NCBI RefSeq assembly: GCF_004352855.1 | Contig: NZ_SJSC01000006.1 | Location: 155,250-219,249 of the forward strand | Origin: Marinomonas sp. KMM3893 | Lineage (GTDB): Bacteria > Pseudomonadota > Gammaproteobacteria > Pseudomonadales > Marinomonadaceae | DNA length: 64,000 bases | Reading direction: 5' to 3' | Part shown: piece after piece, positions 28,618-38,453 of the stretch | How positions within the stretch are numbered: the first letter of the stretch is position 1 | How the letters are laid out: every line of letters starts with the position of its first letter | Made by a program: the position numbers and the translations under genes | Notes under the pieces: model-generated | Database searches by the model: none | The model's input: only the letters and a program-made list of their open reading frames with translations | Told to the model about the DNA's origin: nothing

Positions 28618-28631
28618 ATGAAAGGACAAAC

Positions 28632-29372
28632 ATGAATTATTTAAACTTGCTGCACGATAGCGCGGACGAGTACGGCCCTATTCGAGTCTTTGATGATGGG
28701 AAATTTCGCATCCTGTCGTTCGCCGATGGTGACGAACAAAGTCGTATTAAATTGTCTACGCCACATATTTTGCAGCATGAATACACACAAGCCATGACAC
28801 TGGCTTTGTTGTTTAACCAACCCAAACGCATAGGCATTTTAGGCCTTGGCGGTGGCACACTTCTAAGCGCCTTATACCATGCGGTTCCCAGCGTACAAAT
28901 TACGGCCGTAGAGTTACGCCAAGAAGTCATAGATGCGGCCGAAATGTATTTTAAAGTACCAAAAGGCAAACGCATTCAAGTTGAGAATGCGGATGCGCAA
29001 GCTTATATCGAAACCGGCTTCGATAAAAAAGTGGATATCTTGATGACCGACCTATACAACACGGACGGCATGGAACGCGGCGTACTGCAAACCACCTTTC
29101 TTGAGAATTGTGCGAAAAACATCAAGGAGAATGGCTGGTTGGTGCTCAACTGTTGGCTGGATCACAAAAACGATACTGAGCTAATCGACAAATTAAAGCG
29201 CATTTTTAGCGATGTCAGAGCACTCGATACCGGCAGTGGCAATTGGGTGGTGCTGGCAGGCAAACAGAAAAATGAGCTAAACGGCAAAGAACTCAAAGCC
29301 TGCGCACAAAAAATCAGCGCACAACTCGGCTTTCCCCTGTCTCGCTGGCTATCTAAAATGTACAGTGTCTAA
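28632..29372 (+). CDS. Spermidine synthase-like SAM/dcSAM-binding protein
   Basis: 246 residues. Rossmann methyltransferase fold of the spermidine synthase group: IGILGLGGGTLLSALYHA (motif I, about 67-84), ITAVELRQEVIDAA (about 90-103), ENADAQAYIE, and the DILMTDLYNTDG segment (about 138) where polyamine synthases have an Asp acting as general base. The N-terminal tetramer-forming beta domain of SpeE is short, so the reaction may differ. AAAGGA precedes the ATG by 6 bases. Confidence 0.8.
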   Translation: MNYLNLLHDSADEYGPIRVFDDGKFRILSFADGDEQSRIKLSTPHILQHEYTQAMTLALLFNQPKRIGILGLGGGTLLSALYHAVPSVQITAVELRQEVIDAAEMYFKVPKGKRIQVENADAQAYIETGFDKKVDILMTDLYNTDGMERGVLQTTFLENCAKNIKENGWLVLNCWLDHKNDTELIDKLKRIFSDVRALDTGSGNWVVLAGKQKNELNGKELKACAQKISAQLGFPLSRWLSKMYSV

Positions 29373-29402
29373 AATGCACAGCGCCTAACCTGCAACACAA
29401 AC

Positions 29403-29434
29403 AAAAAAGCTTACTCATTAAGTAAGCTTTTTTG
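29403..29434. terminator. Bidirectional terminator between the SpeE-like gene and pgm
   Basis: AAAAAAGCTTACT-CATTA-AGTAAGCTTTTTT stem-loop. A and T runs on either side allow termination from both directions. Confidence 0.92.
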
Positions 29435-29478
29435 CTCTCTATTATCCGTCATTCAAACGTTTAATTCAGTGCAACACC

Positions 29479-31125
29479 TTAAACAGACAACACACTGTCG
29501 ACCAGTGCCTTCGCCTCTTCTTCCAGTTTTGCCAAATGGGCTTCAGAGACAAAACTCTCAAGATAAATCTTGTACACATTTTCAGTCCCGGATGGACGCG
29601 CTGCAAACCAGCCGTTTTCAGTCGAGACTTTTAATCCCCCAATGGCCGCGTTATTACCGGGCGCATGGGTCAAAACACTGACAATTTTTTCCCCTGCCAA
29701 TGTTGTCTGCGTCACGTTTTTCACATCCAGCGCCGCCAAAATGGCTTTTTGCTCTAAGGTCGCAACTACGTCAATGCGCTTATACAAGGGCGTACCATAG
29801 CGCTCTGTCATGGCATCGTAATGCTGCTGTGGATCTTTGCCCGTTACCGCCAAAATTTCAGCGGCCAACAAAGCCATGATAAAACCGTCTTTGTCTGTCG
29901 TCCAAACAGAGCCGTCTTTACGCAAAAAAGACGCACCGGCACTTTCTTCGCCACCAAACGCCATGCTGCCGCTATAAAGCCCTTCAACATACCATTTAAA
30001 ACCAACAGGCACTTCACACAAGGTGCGCCCTAAACCTTCTACCACACGGTCAATCATGCCACTTGAAACAAGCGTTTTCCCCAATTGAGCCGTTTTAGGC
30101 CAATGAGGTCGGTGCGACGCCAAATACTCTATCGCAACAGCAAGAAAGGCATTTGGATTCATCAAACCAAAGCCTGCACAGACAATACCGTGGCGGTCAT
30201 AATCTGGGTCATTGCCCACCGCAATATCAAAATCGTCTTTGAGTTTCAGTAAGTTCTGCATCGAATAAGGCGAAGAACAATCCATGCGGATACGACCGTC
30301 TTTGTCTAATGGCATAAAGCGGAACGTCGGGTCTACGTCTCGATTTACTAAGGTAATATTAAGACCGTATTTTTTCGCCATTGGCTCCCAAAAATGGATG
30401 CCGGAGCCACCCATTGGGTCTACCCCTATTCTAATGCCAGCGTCAGCAATCGCCTGCATGTCCACTACATTGTCTAAATCATCAATGTAGTGGGTAATGT
30501 AATCGAACGGCTCAATTAAGCCACTTGCTGCCGCTTCTTTTTGGTTCAAATACAAGACACCAGACAAGCCATTGGCAAGCAACTCATTGGCGCGCTTAGC
30601 CACCCAATCGGTAATGTCTTTATCCGCAGGACCACCTTGCAGCGTATTGTATTTAATGCCGCCGTCTTCTGGTGGATTATGAGAAGGGGTAATCACAATG
30701 CCATCACTCAAATCTGAGGCGTCTGCCGATGCATTGTGAGTCAGAATCGCATGGGATATCACAGGCGTAGGGGTAAAACCGCCAGACTCTTGCACGCGCA
30801 CTCTCACCCCATTGGCGGTTAAAACACCCAGGGCGGTTTGATAGGCGGCTTCTGATAAAGCGTGTGTATCTTTGCCCAAGTACAAAGGGCCAACAATATT
30901 CTGTGCTTTTCGGTATTCTGCGATGGCTTGGCAAATGGCCAAAATATGCTGTTCATTAAAGCTGGTTTTTAACGCGCTACCACGATGTCCTGAAGTACCA
31001 AAACTGACCTGCTCTGTAGGATTCGCCACATCGGGCTTATTGATAAAATACGCGGTCATTAACTCAGGAATGTTAACCAAAGACTGGTGAGACGCAAGCT
31101 GTCCAGCTTGAGGATGAATTGCCAT
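29479..31125 (-). CDS. pgm: Phosphoglucomutase (alpha-D-glucose specific)
   Basis: 548 residues (E. coli Pgm 546). Interconverts glucose 1-phosphate and glucose 6-phosphate. FGTSGHRGS near residue 43, the phosphoserine loop [17 protein letters not shown] near 143, the magnesium loop [11 protein letters not shown] near 303, [11 protein letters not shown] near 393, and the phosphate-binding [12 protein letters not shown] near the end are all present. The ATG at 31125 has GAGG 9 bases upstream, preferred to the frame start 5 codons earlier. Single gene. Confidence 0.96.
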   Translation of the reverse strand: MAIHPQAGQLASHQSLVNIPELMTAYFINKPDVANPTEQVSFGTSGHRGSALKTSFNEQHILAICQAIAEYRKAQNIVGPLYLGKDTHALSEAAYQTALGVLTANGVRVRVQESGGFTPTPVISHAILTHNASADASDLSDGIVITPSHNPPEDGGIKYNTLQGGPADKDITDWVAKRANELLANGLSGVLYLNQKEAAASGLIEPFDYITHYIDDLDNVVDMQAIADAGIRIGVDPMGGSGIHFWEPMAKKYGLNITLVNRDVDPTFRFMPLDKDGRIRMDCSSPYSMQNLLKLKDDFDIAVGNDPDYDRHGIVCAGFGLMNPNAFLAVAIEYLASHRPHWPKTAQLGKTLVSSGMIDRVVEGLGRTLCEVPVGFKWYVEGLYSGSMAFGGEESAGASFLRKDGSVWTTDKDGFIMALLAAEILAVTGKDPQQHYDAMTERYGTPLYKRIDVVATLEQKAILAALDVKNVTQTTLAGEKIVSVLTHAPGNNAAIGGLKVSTENGWFAARPSGTENVYKIYLESFVSEAHLAKLEEEAKALVDSVLSV

Positions 31126-31271
31126 ATGAAAAAGCCTCATTGAGCAGTAAAAAAGGGATAGTGATTAGTCTCCCTCATATTTACAAGCGTTTCAACGAGT
31201 TATCATAACTTCATTAGATAATTCATGGATCTTACCAAACCCTGATACGCCGTTTTAGAGCGGCTAGCCAC

Positions 31272-32468
31272 TCACGATGACGCCTCCACATCGATCAACA
31301 AAATAGTATTGTCATTTAGCTGTACCGATAAAGTCTTGCAAGGCGTACTCGTTTCAATATCTAAATATTCTTGCGACAACACCCTGCTTTCACCGGCAAA
31401 CAATTGATAAAAATAGGCACGCCAAGACCAGTTATAACCTTTGAATCTCGCGTCTTCTATCCACACATCGCCCTCCATAGGACGCGCATAGTTTACCGTC
31501 AATTGCTCACCCGTTGAGTCAGCCGCGTAAAAACGTATCACCCCATTTATGGCTCGCAAACTCTGTGAGACAAACTTAACATCCACAATATCCAGCATTT
31601 TATGGTGTTGTTGAATGGACTCGACTGCTTGCATCAAATGCTGATAAGAAGCTCTCGCTTTCTGTGCTTTTTCTTTTTGTGCCGCAAAAAAGCGTGCACG
31701 AAGCTCAGCCACTTGCTGGCTAAAAGCATGACAATCGGCAAAATCTTCTGTCGCCTGAGAAAACAAAAAACCCTGCATATGGCGCGCGCCACAACGTAAA
31801 CCAAAGAAAAACTCTTCTTCTGTTTCAACGCCTTCACACACAATAACCGCACCACTTTTTGCACAAAAAACGACCAGAGATTCGACCGCCGATTCCGCCA
31901 TTCCACCCTGAGCGCCTTGCTGAAACAAGCGCATGTCTAGCTTAATAATGTCTGGTTCTAAAGCGATGACTCGATCAATCTGTGAGAAGCCGGCACCAAA
32001 ATCATCAATCGCAATGCGCACCCCCGCTTCACGATACAACTTCACCGCACGACACAAGCTGTCTAAGTCACCATTGAGTTCAATCAATTCAATCACTATG
32101 CGACTGGGGTCCACCTTGTGACGATGCAGCATATCCAGCGTCGGCAAAGCGTCTGTCGTGGTCGCCGTTAACCATTGCGGCGATATATTGAGTGTCATGC
32201 GGGTTTGATCTGGAAGCTCATGAGCCCGCCTCACGGCTTTTTCACGAACTAGGCGATCTAGTCGCCTCTTGTCTTCTGTACTAATACCTTCATCAGTAAA
32301 TAAATGCCCCGCAGACACGGCTTCGCCATTCGAATTGACATAACGCGCCAGCGCTTCATAGCCTGTCACTCGACCACTTGATACTTCCACAATAGGCTGA
32401 AAAAATGGCTTTATACTATCCCATTCCTCTTGCACGTTTTCAGAAGTACTGAATACCACATTTTGCAC
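31272..32468 (-). CDS. EAL-domain cyclic-di-GMP phosphodiesterase with YkuI-like C-terminus
   Basis: 398 residues. EAL domain at about 18-255 with all key groups: EAL at 38-40, TLNISPQWL, IVIELIELNG, IAIDDFGAGFSQIDRV, IIKLDMRLF, VIVCEGVETEEE and MQGFLFSQA, so hydrolysis of c-di-GMP is expected. A helical linker (about 255-300) leads to a C-terminal alpha/beta domain resembling the PAS-like YkuI C-terminal domain. The start is GTG with AGGAG 6 bases upstream. It lies 21 bases after the MCP gene on the same strand, so receptor and phosphodiesterase are probably co-expressed. Confidence 0.9.
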   Translation of the reverse strand: MQNVVFSTSENVQEEWDSIKPFFQPIVEVSSGRVTGYEALARYVNSNGEAVSAGHLFTDEGISTEDKRRLDRLVREKAVRRAHELPDQTRMTLNISPQWLTATTTDALPTLDMLHRHKVDPSRIVIELIELNGDLDSLCRAVKLYREAGVRIAIDDFGAGFSQIDRVIALEPDIIKLDMRLFQQGAQGGMAESAVESLVVFCAKSGAVIVCEGVETEEEFFFGLRCGARHMQGFLFSQATEDFADCHAFSQQVAELRARFFAAQKEKAQKARASYQHLMQAVESIQQHHKMLDIVDVKFVSQSLRAINGVIRFYAADSTGEQLTVNYARPMEGDVWIEDARFKGYNWSWRAYFYQLFAGESRVLSQEYLDIETSTPCKTLSVQLNDNTILLIDVEASS

Positions 32469-32489
32469 ACTCCGCTCCTACTAAACCAG

Positions 32490-34637
32490 TTAACCGACGC
32501 TCACTTCAAACGTACTGACTAACGTGGATAGGTCCGCCGACCGATTTTTGACTTGATTAGAACTCATTTGTAACTGCTGCATACAGTTACTCATTTGTTC
32601 AGCGCTAGCGGCAACACTGAGAGTATGATCACCATGCTGATGGCTATTGCTAGAAATAAGTTCAATCACATTGAACATATTATCGGCTACTTTTGCGAGC
32701 GCTTCACTATCATTTGATGCAACTTCATTATTCACCAAGCTTTGGTTTACTTCATGAACGCCCGCTTCCATATACTCAACAGCCTGATTGGTTTGCACCA
32801 TGATGCCTTCAACCACCTTACCAATGTCCGCAGCGGCGGCGGCAGTACGCCCTGCTAAGGCGCGCACTTCATCGGCAACGACAGAAAAACCGCGACCATG
32901 CTCGCCAGCCCTAGCCGCTTCTATTGCCGCGTTTAACGCCAGTAGATTCGTTTGGCTGGTAATGTCGGCAATCTCTTCTACAAAGCGACTGACATTGGAA
33001 GCATTGTCATTCAATGCCATGACAGAGGAGGCAGAAGATTGCACCACATCGCGAATGGTTTCTGTGCTTTGGCGCACGCCTTGGTATTGTTTATGGGCCT
33101 GCTGAACCGCCTCCTGCATCTTGCGTTTCATTTCTTCGGCGGTTTGCGACGCCACCGCTACCCCTTCCGCCTGCTGATTGACCAGTGTTAAGGATTCTTG
33201 GGCGGCTTGACGAACTTGAGAAGAAGCCGTGAACGCTTCTCGATTAAAGCTTTGCATTTCATCCGCCAGCGAATTCACCTCCCTCGCAGACACAATCACC
33301 TCACCAACTATGCTGTCTAATTGATCGACAAAGCTATTAATCCAACGCCCCATCTCTCCGACTTCATTGGTTGGTAATCGACTCAGTTCCATGCGCTGCG
33401 TTAGATTGCCTTCGCCTTCAGAAAGCTCTTTGATGACTTTTGTCATGCCAACTAATTGGTTCGCCGTTCGCCGCGCTCCCAAACGATCCAAACACACCAA
33501 GGCCCCCAAGCCACCGATCAGACTTAATACAAAATACAGGCTCGTATTTGGCGCGAAGAAACTGGCTAAAACGTATTGAAATACACAAACACAAAGCATC
33601 ACCAAGGCGTATAAACAAAAATTCGAATAGGAGATAGACCGCGTTCTGTACACCTCTTCCAAATCCGCCTCGCACATCATGCCCCAGGTATCATCAGAGC
33701 CTGGCATGACGAACGTCACCCCTTTGCCGATAACAGGTATGTGCCGATAATCCGAATAGCCTGGGTATTTAACATAGAGGTTTTCGCCATTTTTAATGGT
33801 CTCTCGAACCCCTGGGTGCAACTCCCCTGTTGCCGGATCGGTGAATTTTAATTCAAGTTCAGTATGCTGCTTAACCGTTACCACCCCAAAAGCCGTTGTC
33901 ACACCTTGTTTGAGATTTTCACCAAGAAAAAAAGCATCGTCTTCAAATCGAGACCGCGACAACGCCACCCCTTTCTGAATGCTCTTATCAAATACAGAGG
34001 ACACCATGAACAAATAGTTATCACCAGACTCATGGTAGATATGACCCGCTTCTCGCTGAATCAGATCACCAATCACATCATTCGGCACCCGGACACACAA
34101 GCAACCTTGAAATACATTGCTGCGAGAAACGATCGGCAAATAAAACATTAAGGTGACGGCGTCATGAAAACTCGAGGTCGAAGCGCCAAGCGCTAAGGTG
34201 ATGTCATCAGGGTAAGGGCCGTGCAAAAAACGCCCCTTTTTACTCCGCTCAAAGGCATCAAGTTGCGTGTGCTTAGTCCCTATTCTTACTTTATGAGTCG
34301 AAGCGACCAAGCCTGCTTGATCATTACAAAGGAACACTTCGGAGGCATCAGGTAAGCCTTGCTTTAACAAGGGCAAGAAAGCCGCCAACTCATCAATCTC
34401 TGTGATTTGGTGCTGGGCAACCTGATTCATTCTCGACCAAACTGTGTTCGCCCAAGTTGTTAAGATCCTAACCCTGGTTGCGGCAACCCCTTCAAAGGTG
34501 CTTTCAACGCTGGCTTGCGATTTTCGATTTAATAAACAGCTCCATTGCATTTTTAACTTGCCGGTTGATCCAAAAACAGGCAACCAGCTCTTTTCAGCCG
34601 CACTTAAATTCATCTTATCGCTTTCCAACGGTGCCAT
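32490..34637 (-). CDS. Methyl-accepting chemotaxis protein with an N-terminal soluble sensor and mid-protein membrane hairpin
   Basis: 715 residues. There is no signal anchor at the N-terminus. A sensor region of about 330 residues has a Cache-like pattern ([48 protein letters not shown]). Two adjacent membrane segments follow at about 345-365 and 372-392 with a three-residue turn, then a HAMP-like part and the signalling tip [42 protein letters not shown]. As drawn, sensor and tip are both cytoplasmic. The ATG at 34637 has GGGAG 8 bases upstream. First gene of an MCP-EAL operon. Confidence 0.88.
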   Translation of the reverse strand: MAPLESDKMNLSAAEKSWLPVFGSTGKLKMQWSCLLNRKSQASVESTFEGVAATRVRILTTWANTVWSRMNQVAQHQITEIDELAAFLPLLKQGLPDASEVFLCNDQAGLVASTHKVRIGTKHTQLDAFERSKKGRFLHGPYPDDITLALGASTSSFHDAVTLMFYLPIVSRSNVFQGCLCVRVPNDVIGDLIQREAGHIYHESGDNYLFMVSSVFDKSIQKGVALSRSRFEDDAFFLGENLKQGVTTAFGVVTVKQHTELELKFTDPATGELHPGVRETIKNGENLYVKYPGYSDYRHIPVIGKGVTFVMPGSDDTWGMMCEADLEEVYRTRSISYSNFCLYALVMLCVCVFQYVLASFFAPNTSLYFVLSLIGGLGALVCLDRLGARRTANQLVGMTKVIKELSEGEGNLTQRMELSRLPTNEVGEMGRWINSFVDQLDSIVGEVIVSAREVNSLADEMQSFNREAFTASSQVRQAAQESLTLVNQQAEGVAVASQTAEEMKRKMQEAVQQAHKQYQGVRQSTETIRDVVQSSASSVMALNDNASNVSRFVEEIADITSQTNLLALNAAIEAARAGEHGRGFSVVADEVRALAGRTAAAAADIGKVVEGIMVQTNQAVEYMEAGVHEVNQSLVNNEVASNDSEALAKVADNMFNVIELISSNSHQHGDHTLSVAASAEQMSNCMQQLQMSSNQVKNRSADLSTLVSTFEVSVG

Positions 34638-35143
34638 ATTTGGCTCTCCCACCTACTGCTTAAAAATGTGTCATTGTCTGTATAGCGTAAAGAGGCAATC
34701 TACATGCCAACTAATTTTAAGCGTTTAACAGCCACACTAAAGGGCCTCTTAAACGATCAAAAAACGAACAAAAAACAAATAAAAACAAAGACTAAACAGT
34801 AAAAGCTCACTGCTTTTACAGGGACTACTAGAAGAGTTATCTGAGCAATTTGACAAGGGTAGAGGATCCTACTTTGTTTACGATTTATTACATCTGAGCA
34901 ACCATTTCTGTATTTACATTTTAAATCCAAATAAAAAGCAGCCTCACCTTTGTTCAAGCCGCCATAGGTGCACAATAGGAGGGCGATAAATTTAATGCGC
35001 ACCAATGCAAAGCAAAGTGTTCAAGCTTGATTTCTCGCAGCTATTTAAATAGTTAATCTAACAAGGTATTTTAACTATTTATTGGCGATACTTAGTGTTG
35101 TCGATAGTTCGACTTGAACGCTTAACAAGAAGAGTAATCATCT
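34638..35143. other. Intergenic region between the MCP and patatin genes
   Basis: About 500 AT-rich bases without a convincing gene. A hairpin GTAAAAGC-TCACT-GCTTTTAC occurs at 34799-34819 without a T-run. GTTCGACTTGAAC, a small inverted repeat, lies at 35107-35119 before the patatin gene. Confidence 0.5.
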
Positions 35144-36295
35144 ATGGAAGACAAACGCGCTTTAATCCTATCCGGAGGTGGTGCTAGAGCAGCATACCAA
35201 GTAGGCGTTCTTTCCGCGTTAGGTAAGATGGTGGAAAAAGGCAGCCCACTGCCCTTTCCAATTTTATGCGGCACCTCTGCCGGCGCACTCAACGCAACCA
35301 TGCTAGCCACCAACGCGGACAACTTTACCAAAGCGGTGTCTAAACTTGCGTTTGTCTGGCGTCATCTTACCCCTGATCAAATATACACAATGGGGCGCTG
35401 GCCGATTGCCAGCTCGGTGACCAGAACATTACTCGCTCTTTTTCATCTACAAAACCGCCACAGCCCAATCGCCCTAATGGACAATGCCCCATTAAAAGCG
35501 CTGCTGGAAACCTTCATTGAGTTTCCCAATATCGACACCGCCCTCAAACAGGGACACCTAAGCGCACTTGCCGTCACCGCCATGAGCTACAGCACTGGCG
35601 AATCCACGACATTTTTCGAAGCAGAACGAAACATAAAGCCATGGCAAGGCAACCGCCGCAAAGGCATGATCGACAAGCTCACGGTCGACCATTTACTCGC
35701 CTCCAGCGCCATTCCAACCATTTTTCCCGCCCATAAAGTACAAGGTCATTATTACGGCGACGGCGCCATTCGTCAGAAATCCGCCATTTATCCAGCGTTG
35801 CAACTGGGCGCCAAGAAACTTTTTATTATTGGTGTGAGTGGCAACAGAAGCCCTAAAAAGTGGTCTAGCAAACACACAGATAAGCCTTCAAACGCTCCCA
35901 GCATGGCGCAAATACTAGGCCAATTACTTAACAGCGCCTTTATCGACAATTTGGAAGACGATATTCGTCAGCTAGAAATAATGAATAACCTGATCCGTGA
36001 TTTGCCTGAGGAGAAAAAACAGCATCACGCCTTGCCCACAGAAACCTTAATCATCTCCCCTTCTGAGGAACTGAACGCCATTTCTGAGCACTACATACAC
36101 ACGTTGCCCAAAAACGTTCGTATCCTACTCAAAGCAACGGGAGGCTCCATCTCACAAAATGCCAGCTCTGCCGCCAGCTACTTGCTCTTTACCCCAGAAT
36201 ATTGTCGAGCACTGATCGAGCTTGGTTACAAAGATGCCATGTGGGAGAAAGATCGCATTCAAGCCTTTTTACACGAAGGTACGCCGTCACAATGA
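35144..36295 (+). CDS. Patatin-like phospholipase
   Basis: 383 residues. Patatin fold with the oxyanion loop SGGGARAAYQVGVL at about 10-23, the nucleophile Ser in CGTSAGALNA at about 43-52, and the catalytic Asp in YGDGAIRQ at about 203. The GxSxG/DGA dyad is complete. The C-terminal 150 residues contain an NLEDDIRQLEIMNNLI helix typical of bacterial patatins near fatty-acid genes. It should hydrolyse lipid acyl esters; no signal peptide is seen. Single gene with its own terminator. Confidence 0.9.
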   Translation: MEDKRALILSGGGARAAYQVGVLSALGKMVEKGSPLPFPILCGTSAGALNATMLATNADNFTKAVSKLAFVWRHLTPDQIYTMGRWPIASSVTRTLLALFHLQNRHSPIALMDNAPLKALLETFIEFPNIDTALKQGHLSALAVTAMSYSTGESTTFFEAERNIKPWQGNRRKGMIDKLTVDHLLASSAIPTIFPAHKVQGHYYGDGAIRQKSAIYPALQLGAKKLFIIGVSGNRSPKKWSSKHTDKPSNAPSMAQILGQLLNSAFIDNLEDDIRQLEIMNNLIRDLPEEKKQHHALPTETLIISPSEELNAISEHYIHTLPKNVRILLKATGGSISQNASSAASYLLFTPEYCRALIELGYKDAMWEKDRIQAFLHEGTPSQ

Positions 36296-36330
36296 CATTT
36301 CAAGAATCAATGCCTGTGTCGGACAAAAAC

Positions 36331-36361
36331 AAAAAAAGCCGCTAGAAGCGGCTTTTTATTG
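36331..36361. terminator. Terminator between the patatin gene and aceF
   Basis: AAAAAGCCGCTAGAAGCGGCTTTTT: arms AGCCGCT/AGCGGCT flanked by A7 and T5, usable from both sides. Confidence 0.9.
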
Positions 36362-36414
36362 ATCTGTGATCTTAACTCAGATGGCTTATTTTAATAAACC
36401 ATCTGCCCTTTTAA

Positions 36415-38364
36415 TCAAAGGCTAAGACGACGAAGATCGCTCAACATTGAATTCAAGAAGGTCATGAAACGACCTGCATCACCACCATTTACTGCTCTGT
36501 GGTCATAAGACAGACACAAAGGCAACATAGTGCGAGGCTCAAATTCTTTGCCGTTCCAACGTGGCTCAACGTCCGCTTTGGAAACACCAAGAATTCCCAC
36601 TTCAGGACAGTTCACAATTGGTGTGAAACCTGTACCGCCGATGGCACCCAGACTAGAGATAGTGAAACAACCGCCTTGCATATCAGCTGGTTTAAGCTGC
36701 TTATCCAACGCTTTCTTGATCAAAACACTGGCTTCTTTAGCAATTTCAACAACAGATTTTTTATCTGCATCGCGCAATACAGGAACAACAAGACCCGCAG
36801 GGGAATCTACCGCGATACCAATATGCACGTATTTTTTCTGAACGTAGCTTTCGCCATCGGCCATCAAAGACACGTTGAATGATGGGTTTGCCACCATCGC
36901 TTGAGCAACCGCTTTAATCAGGAATGGAAGTGGCGTTAATTTAACACCTTGTTTTTCCATTTCGCCTTTCAAGCCCTTACGGAAAGACTCTAGATCCGTA
37001 ATGTCAGCTTTATCGAACTGTGTTACCTGAGGAACAACCAAAGCATTACGCACCATATTTTGGGCGGTAAGCTTTTGGATCTTACTCATTTTAACAACGT
37101 CAATGTCGCCAAACTTACTAAAGTCTTGATCAGGCACTGTTGGCAAGCCTGCACCTGTTGCTACCGCAGATCCAGCTGGGGCAGAAACGGCTTTTTGAAC
37201 CGCAGCTTTAACATAAGCGTGTAGATCTTCTTTCGTGATACGACCACGAGGGCCTGTCGCACGAACAAGAGACAATTCCACACCCAGTTCACGCGCCAAC
37301 ATACGTACTGCAGGGCCTGCATGTACATTTTTAGACGGTGTCGCTAGAACCGCAGCTTGATCAACATTCGCCGCCGCAGGAGCGGCTTTAGGAGCAGCTG
37401 CTTGCGCAGGTGCCGCTTCTTGCTTAGCTGGTGCTGCTTTAGGCGCTGGCGCAGAAGTGGCTTCAAATTCTAAATCAAGAATTGAGTCCCCTTCAGACAC
37501 TTTATCGCCTTCTTTAACGGCAATGGATTTCACAACACCTGTTTTAGGTGAAGGAATTTCCATAGAAGCTTTATCTGTCTCGAGCACGATAATAGAATCG
37601 CCTTCGTTGACAGAATCTCCCACTGCAACCGCTACTTCAATGATCTCAACCCCTTCTGCACCACCAATATCAGGTACATTTACGGTTTCAACACCACCAG
37701 CAATGGTTTCTTGAGTCGCTTCAACAACAGGTGCAGCCGCGCTTGCTTCTTCAGCAGGTGCCGCTGCAGCTGGCTGTACTTCTGCCGCCGTCTCAGTGGT
37801 AATGACCAACATATCTGAACCTTCAGATACGGTGTCCCCTACGCTAAGCAGGATTTTGCCAACTTTACCGCTGAATGGAGCAGGAATGTCCATCGACGCT
37901 TTATCCGTTTCAAGAACGATTAAAGAGTCACCTTCTGCGACGGTATCGCCTTCGGCAACACAAATCTCAATGACTTCAACGTCTGTTGCGCCACCAATAT
38001 CTGGCACAGAGACTTTTTCTTCACTGCTAGACGTTGCGGCAGCGGCTTGTGGCGCGGCCTGCGGTGCTGGCTCAGCTTTCGCTTCTTCTGCCGGCTCGTC
38101 TGCTTTCGCTGGCGCAGCCTCAGCACCTTCTACTTCAAGAACTAAGACTTCAGAACCTTCTGAAACCTGATCGCCTTCTTGAACAGAAATACTGACTACT
38201 TTACCCGCGATCGGAGAAGGAACGTCCATAGACGCTTTGTCCGTCTCCAATACAATAATAGATTGGTCAACTTCTACGATGTCACCAACTTTTACACTGA
38301 TCTCGATAACATCAACATCAGCTGCACCACCAATATCCGGTACTCGAATGATTTCAGTACTCAC
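36415..38364 (-). CDS. aceF: Pyruvate dehydrogenase E2, dihydrolipoyllysine acetyltransferase (three lipoyl domains)
   Basis: 649 residues from the start chosen. Transfers acetyl groups from E1 to CoA. Three lipoyl domains, each with ETDKASM, place lipoyl lysines at about 43, 155 and 265, separated by Ala/Pro/Glu-rich flexible linkers. A peripheral-subunit-binding domain (VRMLARELGVELSLVRATGPRGRITKEDL) follows, then the catalytic domain ending in LSYDHRAVNGGDAGRF with the catalytic His. The GTG at 38364 has AAGGAG 6 bases upstream; an ATG six codons earlier places its codons over that same site, so the GTG is the better start. Lies after aceE; no lpd gene follows. Confidence 0.96.
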   Translation of the reverse strand: MSTEIIRVPDIGGAADVDVIEISVKVGDIVEVDQSIIVLETDKASMDVPSPIAGKVVSISVQEGDQVSEGSEVLVLEVEGAEAAPAKADEPAEEAKAEPAPQAAPQAAAATSSSEEKVSVPDIGGATDVEVIEICVAEGDTVAEGDSLIVLETDKASMDIPAPFSGKVGKILLSVGDTVSEGSDMLVITTETAAEVQPAAAAPAEEASAAAPVVEATQETIAGGVETVNVPDIGGAEGVEIIEVAVAVGDSVNEGDSIIVLETDKASMEIPSPKTGVVKSIAVKEGDKVSEGDSILDLEFEATSAPAPKAAPAKQEAAPAQAAAPKAAPAAANVDQAAVLATPSKNVHAGPAVRMLARELGVELSLVRATGPRGRITKEDLHAYVKAAVQKAVSAPAGSAVATGAGLPTVPDQDFSKFGDIDVVKMSKIQKLTAQNMVRNALVVPQVTQFDKADITDLESFRKGLKGEMEKQGVKLTPLPFLIKAVAQAMVANPSFNVSLMADGESYVQKKYVHIGIAVDSPAGLVVPVLRDADKKSVVEIAKEASVLIKKALDKQLKPADMQGGCFTISSLGAIGGTGFTPIVNCPEVGILGVSKADVEPRWNGKEFEPRTMLPLCLSYDHRAVNGGDAGRFMTFLNSMLSDLRRLSL

Positions 38365-38408
38365 GGAAATCTCCTTTGTCATATAGACGCATCAAACTGA
38401 ATGACTAA

Positions 38409-38435
38409 CCAGACTTGAGCAAGGCTCAAGTCTGG
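38409..38435 (-). other. Intercistronic hairpin between aceE and aceF
   Basis: CCAGACTTGAG (38409-38419) and CTCAAGTCTGG (38425-38435) form a perfect 11-bp stem with a 5-base loop. No T-run follows, so it may protect mRNA ends or adjust the aceE:aceF ratio rather than terminate. Confidence 0.6.
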
Positions 38436-38453
38436 TACCTAGCTTGTTTATAA

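Noticed and set aside
34757..35005. 82-residue minus-strand reading frame with a hydrophobic end
   Set aside because: Low-complexity, no ribosome binding site, no family resemblance; lies in AT-rich intergenic DNA.
37457..38170. Plus-strand frames opposite aceF with repetitive Ser/Pro/Thr sequence
   Set aside because: Shadows of the repeated lipoyl domains and Ala-rich linkers on the minus strand.
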